Shown piece by piece: positions 15,125-21,139 of a stretch of 21,139 nucleotides of DNA. The translations under genes were made by a program, and so were the position numbers. Below the pieces are notes generated by a model, which did no database searches, was not told the DNA's origin, and was given only the letters and a program-made list of their open reading frames with translations. The stretch is from a virus. The DNA lies in IMG/VR virus record IMGVR_UViG_3300043219_000196, positions 1 through 21,139 of that record; one strand, written 5' to 3'. Numbering within the stretch: position 1 is the stretch's first letter; each line of letters starts with the position of its first letter.

Positions 15125-16959
15125 TGGGGCGCGCGACGATCAATTCACATCTAGGCGACGGGCTGTACTCAGCGGACGTAGTAGCGGACAACACCGGCAT
15201 CGACGCGGGCATAGCTGCCGCAACGACCGAGATCGCAGTACAGACAACCACGATTGGCGCATTAGACGTAGAGCTCGCCGCGCTCGACTCGGAGCGCCTG
15301 ACAGCCGATGCAGGGCTCAACGCAGCCATATTGTCCGGCGATCAGGACGCCATCGACGCAGCCGTAGCAGAAGTGGCGCGAGTTGACACAGAAACAGCGA
15401 TAGCGACCCGCAAACGTAGCGGCGCAGTCGGCCGCAAATTCGCAGCGGTGAAAAATAGGCAGTATTACGAGTCGAACCGGATCGCCGACGAGACGCGGCA
15501 ATTGTGGGCGGCGGATCTCACCGAGAATCTAACAGGCGACGTCGGGCTGATAGAGTTAGGGCGCGACGGCAACGAGCCGTCGATAATACGCCCCGCGAGC
15601 AGCACAGGCGACGCGGCGGCCTACGACGACCAGCGCGACGGAACGAACCAGAGCCCGCTAAGCAATACCGGCGCGGCGGCGGTCTGGAATTATGGCGTGT
15701 CGTTAGGCGTGACCAAGTGGAAACCCCGGTACCGGACAGGCATTATATCAGCGCTAGAGAACGGCCTCGCAGATGTGTCACTCGATGCGTACGTGCGCGA
15801 GGGCGTCAATATGAACATCGAGACGGAATTGCTCGATGTACCCGTGTCGTATCTCGACTGTGACTCGCTCGCGTTTAGCCTCGCCGACCCTGTCGTTATA
15901 GAATTTACCGATCAGGATTGGCTGCAGCCGACTGTAATAGGATTTGTGAACAATCCGCAGCGCTGTAGCCCTCGGTACTACGTGTTTAAGGGGGGCTCTT
16001 ATTACACCGTTTGGGACATTCCGGCAGGTGTGGTCGCGTCGATAGTCGACCCGATAAGCACCAGCCCGATACCAATGCCGGCAACCGCGGCGGAGATGGC
16101 GAACTGGTTGGCGGACAATACCGTTGTTGCCCCAGATGGTCCGCTGTATGTGATAGACCCGCTGGAGGGAATACAGCTGGTTTTGATAAGCGCTGTGGAG
16201 GGTCCGCCGGTGTTCTGCCCGGAGGAGCCAGGGGACGGGCTCACTACGGCTGACGTGCTGTACGAAGGCAGCAGCCGCGCGGGGGCGTACGACGGCGTAA
16301 GAACCGGAACAAGGAGTATCGTAGACCCTTGCGACTCTCACGGGTATTTGATAGATCAGTCATACGATATAGAGGATTTAGGGCCTGATAATTTACTATC
16401 ACAAGTCGATGTGAACGCACAGAGCAACATGCAGCCGTACAGGTACACGGTAGCAGTTACCGCCAATAACGGTGCGGTGTATGACTTCCGCAGCGAGCTG
16501 GTAGGGTCGGTCGGCGGCAGATCGGACGGAGCCGGGGGCGTTGAGGATTGGAACGGCGCGCTGCTATCCACCGTCAAGACCCCCGTTGGCGACATGCCCC
16601 CCGTGGAGACATGGGAGTTCGACGATTACACGGCCCTTGTGTCAGGCGAGCCCGCGTCGGCGGGTTCAGAGAGATCCATAGACGCCTCGCGCCCTTTCCG
16701 CGACACCAGTTACGCAAGCGGGGCAGCGGCCCAGGTATTTGTGGAGACCTACAGATACAGCGCCAAATATGCGGGGGCCCCGCCGGTACTGCTAGAGCGC
16801 AGGGCTACCGGAGCGATTGATAACTACGGGGGGAGTGCTGACGACGTGGACCCGTTAACACAGGGGGTCAACGCAACTTTCACCGCGTCTCTTCAGGCGT
16901 GCATCGATGTGGGCGTCGCGAGCGTGGGTGACACTTTCACAGGTGCTTTTTATCGTTGA
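15124..16959 (+). CDS. Large tail-tip or baseplate-like protein
   Basis: This 611-residue protein opens with a strand pair (ATINSHLGDGLYSADVVAD), followed by a helical coiled-coil-like insertion at about 25-115 (LDVELAALDSERL, AVAEVARVDTETA). Residues about 202-278 look OB-like (GIISALENGLADVSLDAYV, LAFSLADPVVIEF, and a TVIGFVNNP strand). The C-terminal 330 residues are beta-rich without recognised domain; eight or so cysteines are scattered through it. Starting GDGLY and later OB-like strands occur in hub or baseplate proteins of siphoviruses, so a tip role is favoured. It is coupled to the preceding adhesin by TAATG. No catalytic motif is visible. Confidence 0.55.
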   Translation: MGRATINSHLGDGLYSADVVADNTGIDAGIAAATTEIAVQTTTIGALDVELAALDSERLTADAGLNAAILSGDQDAIDAAVAEVARVDTETAIATRKRSGAVGRKFAAVKNRQYYESNRIADETRQLWAADLTENLTGDVGLIELGRDGNEPSIIRPASSTGDAAAYDDQRDGTNQSPLSNTGAAAVWNYGVSLGVTKWKPRYRTGIISALENGLADVSLDAYVREGVNMNIETELLDVPVSYLDCDSLAFSLADPVVIEFTDQDWLQPTVIGFVNNPQRCSPRYYVFKGGSYYTVWDIPAGVVASIVDPISTSPIPMPATAAEMANWLADNTVVAPDGPLYVIDPLEGIQLVLISAVEGPPVFCPEEPGDGLTTADVLYEGSSRAGAYDGVRTGTRSIVDPCDSHGYLIDQSYDIEDLGPDNLLSQVDVNAQSNMQPYRYTVAVTANNGAVYDFRSELVGSVGGRSDGAGGVEDWNGALLSTVKTPVGDMPPVETWEFDDYTALVSGEPASAGSERSIDASRPFRDTSYASGAAAQVFVETYRYSAKYAGAPPVLLERRATGAIDNYGGSADDVDPLTQGVNATFTASLQACIDVGVASVGDTFTGAFYR

Positions 16960-17004
16960 GTGCATCGGGCGGCGGTGGTAGAGTAGCAAAGAGCGGAGGC
17001 AACT

Positions 17005-17373
17005 GTGGAAGAATGGGAACGCGAGCTCGTCGCGATGCAGACGGAGCGCAAGCACATATCTGACACACTCCGTGAAATAAAAGAGGGGCAAAAGGAGTAC
17101 AAGCGGTACGCCTCGCGGGGCTTTCGCGCGCTCAATGCGAACCTAAACAGAATCGAAAAAGAGCTCGCCGCAGTGTCCACCGTCACGAACCGTGTGGACG
17201 GACTAGAGCGGCGCGTAGGCACAATCGAAAAAGAGCTGAACGTCGTAGAGAACGCACCGGCAAAAGCTGCGCTCCGACGCCAGAACCGTATAGAGCTTAT
17301 GTTGATGGGGGGCGTTATTACCCTCATGTTCGGGATATTTAAATACATGCTCAGAGGCACAGGGGGGCCGTAA
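17005..17373 (+). CDS. XhlA-like coiled-coil membrane protein (holin-associated)
   Basis: This 122-residue protein has a charged coiled coil over residues 1-90 (LVAMQTERKHISDTLREIKE, later LERRVGTIEKELNVVE) and one C-terminal membrane segment at about 96-116 (IELMLMGGVITLMFGIF). This is the layout of XhlA/hemolysin-type proteins that act with holins in cell lysis. It starts with GTG at 17005 after GGAGG at 16995-16999. The position among fibre genes, about 3 kb before the holin, is unusual. Alternatives are a spanin-like or tail-membrane protein. There is no signal peptide. Confidence 0.7.
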   Translation: MEEWERELVAMQTERKHISDTLREIKEGQKEYKRYASRGFRALNANLNRIEKELAAVSTVTNRVDGLERRVGTIEKELNVVENAPAKAALRRQNRIELMLMGGVITLMFGIFKYMLRGTGGP

Positions 17374-17374
17374 C

Positions 17375-17713
17375 ATGGCGGTAATTGAGAAGATAAGGGC
17401 CATAGCGCTCGACCAGAACGGCGAAGCGATTCAAGGGCTACCGCTCGGGGTAGGCGCTACGCTTGCCCCTGTGACTATAGCGAATCAGGCGTTCCTCGAT
17501 TGGGACGTCTCAGCGCTTGCCGTCGCTCAATGGGATAGCTCAGAGCGTCTGCAGTACGGCGTCAACGAAGAGATGGCAGAGGCGGGTACGGGAGAGTATT
17601 ACGAGTCATACGCAGAGCGTTACCCCCTGACCGAGGGCGTTAACCAGATAAGATTTTTTAATAACAGCGGAACAGAGCTAAAACTTTACCGATCCGGCAG
17701 GGCTGCAAAATGA
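17375..17713 (+). CDS. Small structural protein, paralogue of the 19061 gene
   Basis: This 112-residue protein is not recognised. Near its start it carries DQNGEAIQGLPLG, which matches DQDGNAIQALPFR in the gene at 19061; both continue with a beta-rich body containing an S-x-L-x-W pattern and end in a Gly-Arg rich tip (YRSGRAAK against YGRRS). The pair flank the fibre gene 17710-19047. It begins one base after the previous stop with AGGGGGG at 17361-17367 and overlaps the fibre gene as ATGA. A small fibre-associated or capsid-surface protein is the best guess. Confidence 0.65.
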   Translation: MAVIEKIRAIALDQNGEAIQGLPLGVGATLAPVTIANQAFLDWDVSALAVAQWDSSERLQYGVNEEMAEAGTGEYYESYAERYPLTEGVNQIRFFNNSGTELKLYRSGRAAK

Positions 17714-19047
17714 GCGGCCTCGGGTGGCAGAGAGCGAGCGAAAATTTAGCGCGTAAAGTAGCGCGCGCGGAGGGCGGCGGATATGTCCCAATCAGAGCAA
17801 CGTATTTTGAACTACACACAGTTAGCGGAGGAAACAGCGGAACTGTCGCGGTCCCGACGGGATTTACAATCGCCCTTGACGCGTGGCCGGATGGAGTCGA
17901 CGCGCTTGTGGTTACGGTTGATGGTAACAACTTGCCGACTTATCAACAAGCGACCACCGCGCTCGGCGTACCGATTACGACTACCCTTGACCTTGCTGGC
18001 GATTATACTCTCTCTGCTACTCCTGGCGATGCAACCGTCGCAGTCATCTACATGGCTCGGGGCTTCTTTAAATTTTTTGACGAATCTAAGTCTGTAGAGC
18101 AATTTATCTTTGAACTACCCGAGTTCTACCCGTTCATAGCCTTCGACACCGCCCCCGTGGGTGTACCGGCGGCACCAGGCACGCTATCGTGGAACGCCGT
18201 TGACAACACGCTCGACCTGATTATAAACGCCGTGACACTGCAAATAGGGCAAGAGACGTACATCCGCGTCAAGAACGACACGGCCTCGCAACTCGACAAC
18301 GGATCAGGAGCGGGCTTCGCGGGCGTAGTGGGCGCAACGGGGCGCATCACAGCCAAGCCGTATCTAGCCGACGGCAGCGAACCGAATACATTTTTCGCGG
18401 GGGTTTTTACGGAGGATATCGCCGTCGGCGAAGAGGGCTTCATCTCTACGTTCGGAAACGTGCGCGGGTTCGATACGTCAGTATGGCCGGTAGGGACGAT
18501 CCTTTACGCGAGCGAGACAGTCGCAGGAGGGTACCAAACTACACCGAGCATAGTAGAGGCCGCCGTGGTCGTCAAACAGGACGCGCTAGAGGGGCAGATT
18601 CTCGTGCGGCCCACCTTCTTACCGGGCACGGCGGGGATATTGCTTACGGGCGAAACAGGCGTATCGCAGGGCGGCATCGACGGGACTTACACAAAAGTCG
18701 TCAACTGGCAAGGCTCAGCGTCCAGGGGTGCGATAGCAGACACGGTGCTGAGTCGCATCACCGCAAGCGTCGCAGGCCAATACACTGTCGCTCTGGAGTT
18801 TGGGTTCAGCGGTTCGCCGTCCACCTCTTTCATATTCTCAATTTTTAAAAACGGCGCCCAGTTGTCTATCGACGGCCAAGAACTGGTTGCACCGCGAACT
18901 ATCGGGGCGGGAGGCGACTCAGGAAAGACGACCATAGAGACGAGCATCTCGCTAGCTGCGGACGAGTACGTCGAGGTCTTCGTAAAATGCGATGGAGCGG
19001 CGAAGTCTATCACCCAGCTCGGCGCACAATTTACACTATCTAAATAA
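17710..19047 (+). CDS. Tail fibre / receptor-binding protein with C1q-like C-terminus
   Basis: This 445-residue protein has three regions. Residues about 25-145 are a beta-rich attachment-type module (VPTGFTIALDAWPDGVDALV). Residues about 155-310 carry a repeat-like phage surface module (GTLSWNAVDNTLDLIINAV, GQETYIRVKNDTA, ITAKPYLADGSE, GYQTTPS). Residues about 325-445 resemble a C1q/TNF-type jelly roll (SRITASVAGQYTVALEFGF, SFIFSIFKNGAQLSID, LAADEYVEVFVKCDG), a trimer-forming binding head in phage fibres. The beginning overlaps the preceding small gene and GGCAGG at 17697-17702 is the RBS. The receptor is unknown. Confidence 0.75.
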   Translation: MSGLGWQRASENLARKVARAEGGGYVPIRATYFELHTVSGGNSGTVAVPTGFTIALDAWPDGVDALVVTVDGNNLPTYQQATTALGVPITTTLDLAGDYTLSATPGDATVAVIYMARGFFKFFDESKSVEQFIFELPEFYPFIAFDTAPVGVPAAPGTLSWNAVDNTLDLIINAVTLQIGQETYIRVKNDTASQLDNGSGAGFAGVVGATGRITAKPYLADGSEPNTFFAGVFTEDIAVGEEGFISTFGNVRGFDTSVWPVGTILYASETVAGGYQTTPSIVEAAVVVKQDALEGQILVRPTFLPGTAGILLTGETGVSQGGIDGTYTKVVNWQGSASRGAIADTVLSRITASVAGQYTVALEFGFSGSPSTSFIFSIFKNGAQLSIDGQELVAPRTIGAGGDSGKTTIETSISLAADEYVEVFVKCDGAAKSITQLGAQFTLSK

Positions 19048-19060
19048 GAGGAGCGATAAC

Positions 19061-19426
19061 ATGACAGACCGCGCAACGATGGACCAGGACCAAGACGGCA
19101 ACGCGATTCAAGCGCTGCCCTTCCGCCCTGCAGGCATAACCACCGACGGTGCGTTCGAGCCGCTGGTACTCACCGCCGCAGGGGACAAGACCCTGACGAT
19201 TGACGTGTCAGACTCAGCACTTTTGCGTTGGGAAGCTCGCGACGCTGCGGGGCTGCTGCAGCCTATATTTGTGGGCATCGATGGTGAACTGACCGACGCG
19301 GCGGCACCGGCGGGGGGCGACAAGTACGAGTCGAAAGCGTTCGACGTGATAGGATGTGGTGCGATCGATACGGTGCGCTTCACTATTGGCCTCACCGATG
19401 TGACTATCTACGGGCGCAGGTCGTAG
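19061..19426 (+). CDS. Small structural protein, paralogue of the 17375 gene
   Basis: The start ATG at 19061 is chosen because GAGGAG at 19048-19053 is correctly spaced; a longer in-frame reading back to 18992 would overlap the fibre gene and lacks an RBS. The 121-residue product has DQDGNAIQALPF at residues 10-21, matching the 17375 gene, where 26 of 33 bases also match. The body is beta-rich (LTIDVSDSALLRWEARDAA) and ends VTIYGRRS. Function unknown; location suggests fibre decoration or assembly. Confidence 0.65.
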   Translation: MTDRATMDQDQDGNAIQALPFRPAGITTDGAFEPLVLTAAGDKTLTIDVSDSALLRWEARDAAGLLQPIFVGIDGELTDAAAPAGGDKYESKAFDVIGCGAIDTVRFTIGLTDVTIYGRRS

Positions 19427-19427
19427 C

Positions 19428-20183
19428 GTGCTAGCGCTGGACTTAGGCCTCGGTCGGGCTGACCCGAGATACGCAGCCGACGGCGATGTGCCGATACCCA
19501 AACAGATCAAAGATTTAAATCTTTGGCTCGATGCCTCGGCTATATCGCTATCAGATGGGGCGTTAGTTGGTGCCTGGCCCGACAAGGGGGGCAGTTCGTA
19601 CGACCTGACAGCTGCGGGTGCTGACCGGCCTGTATACAAGAAGCCTATTGTAAACGGGCTACCGGTAGTGCGGTACTCAGGCAGCCAAATAATGACCAGC
19701 TCCACTGTCACATGGGGCAACACAGGCATTACGGGTTTTGCGGTCATGGCTACAAACGGGGTGTCAGGCGTAGTTTACGAATCCTCCCCTAGTTTTAGCG
19801 CCAACGTTGGCTCGTTCACTCATCTCTGCGACGCGGGCCGCGTGGTTTCGGGGCACAATATATCAGGTTTTTTGTCCACCTTTAACTCGGACGTAGTCAT
19901 ACCTGACGGTCAGTTTGCGTCTGCATCCTCCCTACACGACACTACTTTACTAACTGACGAGACGACAGTGTGGCGCGACGGCGTGAAATCAGGGGCACAT
20001 GCGCCGACGAACAACAATACCTCCGGCACTTTCCAACCGTACAATATGTCAGTCGGTGGCAGAGAAGCGGGGGGGCTCGGGTTTAGCGGGGACATAGCTG
20101 AGATTATAATCTATAATAGGGCGTTGACAGATGTGGAGAGATTGCGAATAGAGGCGTACTTGAAAAGTAAATACGCACTTTAG
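19428..20183 (+). CDS. LamG/concanavalin-like lectin-type tail protein
   Basis: This 251-residue protein starts with GTG at 19428, two bases after the previous stop, with GCAGG at 19416-19420. From residue about 28 it shows the LamG-like jelly-roll pattern: LNLWLDASAISLSDGALVG and WPDKGG, then a long strand region, and the very typical ending FSGDIAEIIIYNRAL followed by VERLRIEAYLKSKY. This fold binds sugars in many phage and bacterial surface proteins, so a glycan-binding tail or capsid fibre is inferred. The first 25 residues probably attach it to the particle. No hydrolase motif is visible. Confidence 0.8.
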   Translation: MLALDLGLGRADPRYAADGDVPIPKQIKDLNLWLDASAISLSDGALVGAWPDKGGSSYDLTAAGADRPVYKKPIVNGLPVVRYSGSQIMTSSTVTWGNTGITGFAVMATNGVSGVVYESSPSFSANVGSFTHLCDAGRVVSGHNISGFLSTFNSDVVIPDGQFASASSLHDTTLLTDETTVWRDGVKSGAHAPTNNNTSGTFQPYNMSVGGREAGGLGFSGDIAEIIIYNRALTDVERLRIEAYLKSKYAL

Positions 20184-20196
20184 GGGGAGGCATGAT

Positions 20197-20730
20197 ATGA
20201 AGTGGGGCAAGGTTGGCGAGTGGATAAAAGGCAACGCAGGAAAAGGTGTGACGCTCGTTGGGTCGCTTCTGACGGGCAACGTACCGGGCGCAATTGCGGC
20301 CGGTGTATCGATGGTTTCATCGGCTACAGGCACCGACGACCCAGCGGAAGCGCTAAAGGTCTTACAGAGCAACCCCGAAGCGGCCTTGACTTTAAAGAAG
20401 CTGTACTATGAGAACGAGGAGAACGTCAGGTCGCACCTCGAAGAAATGACGCGGCTGCAGCTTGAAGACGATCAGAAGGCGCATGAGACAACTCAGAACA
20501 CCATACAGCGGGGGGACAGTTCGGCCGATTGGTTCGTGCGCAGGACCCGGCCGGCGCAAAGTTGGTGCAGCTTGATCGCCGCGTTCGTTTACGTGTTCAC
20601 GGCCACGGGGGTCGATTTTGCAATCCTTAGCATTCTGCTCGCCCTCCCCTTCTCTTACGCAGGATTACGCCAAGCAGGCAAGGCGGTCGACTCTATCTCG
20701 GCGATGAAGGTAGCGCGGGGAAAGTCATGA
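20197..20730 (+). CDS. Holin, three-TM GTA-type superfamily
   Basis: This 177-residue protein has an N-terminal amphipathic or membrane region (residues 17-42, VTLVGSLLTGNVPGAIAAGV), a long charged helix (about 50-105), then the conserved DWFVRRTRPAQSW at 111-123 leading into two membrane segments at about 124-140 and 142-158. This is the GTA_holin_3TM layout. Holins make the inner-membrane lesion that lets the endolysin out. GGGGGAGG at 20183-20190 is the RBS; ATG 20197 has a better spacing than ATG 20192, which is out of frame. The amidase overlaps its stop as ATGA, making a two-gene lysis cassette. Confidence 0.85.
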   Translation: MKWGKVGEWIKGNAGKGVTLVGSLLTGNVPGAIAAGVSMVSSATGTDDPAEALKVLQSNPEAALTLKKLYYENEENVRSHLEEMTRLQLEDDQKAHETTQNTIQRGDSSADWFVRRTRPAQSWCSLIAAFVYVFTATGVDFAILSILLALPFSYAGLRQAGKAVDSISAMKVARGKS

Positions 20731-21139
20731 AAAAGACGATGCTAGTGTGGCATTGCGCCGACACCCCACCACAGTTTGACGTCGATATCGAGGACGTGAG
20801 GCTGTGGCACCTTGCGAACGACTGGACCGACGTAGGCTATGCAGGGCTGATTAAGCGAGACGGCACGATCCAGAAAGGCCGCGACCTTGACGGTGACGGC
20901 GATGTGGCTGACGAGGTCGGCGCACACGCTGCGGGCTTCAACACTCAGTCGATAGGGTGGTGCTATGCGGGAGGGCGCGGGGCCAACGGTTCGCCGCAGT
21001 ACAACCCTACACCTGAACAGCTCGCATCGATGAAGTTTATCACCGACGAAACCGAGGTGCGCTTCCCCGGCATCGAGACGATAGGCCATTGTGACCTTCC
21101 CGGCGTCACGAAATCATGCCCCGTATTTGACGTGCGGGC
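20727..21139 (+). CDS. N-acetylmuramoyl-L-alanine amidase (T7-lysozyme-like), cut by the window end
   Basis: The visible 137 residues align with T7 lysozyme: VWHCADTP (zinc His9), the LWHLANDWTDVGYAGLIKRDG segment split around Tyr38, GAHAAGFNTQSIG, GHCDLPG (zinc His121) and KSCPVFDV (Lys129 and zinc Cys131). The enzyme cleaves the amide between muramic acid and the peptide stem. Residues 53-63 form an Asp-rich loop (DLDGDGDVADE) that is longer than in T7 and could bind calcium. No signal peptide is present, so export depends on the holin. About 10-20 C-terminal residues appear to lie beyond the window. It may also be the phage endolysin responsible for release. Confidence 0.92.
   Translation, partial: MKKTMLVWHCADTPPQFDVDIEDVRLWHLANDWTDVGYAGLIKRDGTIQKGRDLDGDGDVADEVGAHAAGFNTQSIGWCYAGGRGANGSPQYNPTPEQLASMKFITDETEVRFPGIETIGHCDLPGVTKSCPVFDVR

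Noticed and set aside
16960-17004. Gap between the tip protein and the XhlA-like gene searched for tRNA, attachment site or terminator
   Set aside because: Only the RBS for the next gene is visible in these 45 bases.

Overview
The window reads as the packaging, head, tail and lysis arm of a temperate-type or lytic siphovirus (long non-contractile tail). Every supported gene is on the + strand, most neighbours touch or overlap by 1 to 20 bases, and the base composition is fairly GC-rich except in one small inserted gene. The host is most likely a Gram-negative proteobacterium: Shine-Dalgarno sites are of the GGAGG type, the portal, terminase and gpW-like genes are lambda-like, and the lysis genes include a three-TM (GTA-type) holin and a T7-lysozyme-type amidase. 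This host call is inference. No integrase, repressor, replication gene, tRNA, CRISPR array or attachment site is visible, so lifestyle cannot be decided here.

Layout. Positions 1-107 are noncoding and carry three 8-bp iterons spaced exactly 20 bp apart, just in front of the small terminase gene: a candidate packaging-recognition site. The packaging module follows (small terminase 108-650, a Cys-rich moron-like gene 726-992 with its own promoter-like box, large terminase 1064-3028, a small winged-HTH protein, a gpW-like joiner). The head module comes next (portal 3633-5198; a ClpP-type protease fused to the major capsid protein 5188-7290 with a strong in-frame internal start at 5854; a DUF2190-type decoration protein; an FII-like joiner; a 57-residue gene; a tail-terminator-like protein). 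The tail module has a tube protein 8810-9853, a perfect GC hairpin, a tail assembly chaperone pair joined by a -1 frameshift signal (AAAAAAG plus a correctly spaced hairpin), an 851-residue tape measure, and then tail-tip and adhesin genes with discoidin-like, C1q-like and LamG-like modules. Lysis genes are split: an XhlA-like membrane protein at 17005 sits among the fibre genes, and the holin and amidase lie at the right end, with the amidase cut by the window edge.

How it works together. The small and large terminase would recognise and pump DNA through the portal into a shell made from the protease-capsid polyprotein. The joiners and terminator link head to tail. The tube protein polymerises around the tape measure with help from the G/GT chaperones, and the distal proteins bind the cell surface. 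The holin and amidase then open the cell.

The most unusual items are the phased iterons before the small terminase, the Cys-rich moron, the well-formed frameshift cassette, the internal capsid start, and a 90-bp repeat in an adhesin gene whose seven differences are all synonymous. No wholly new system is proven; the best candidates for novelty are the iteron site and the 12-cysteine protein.
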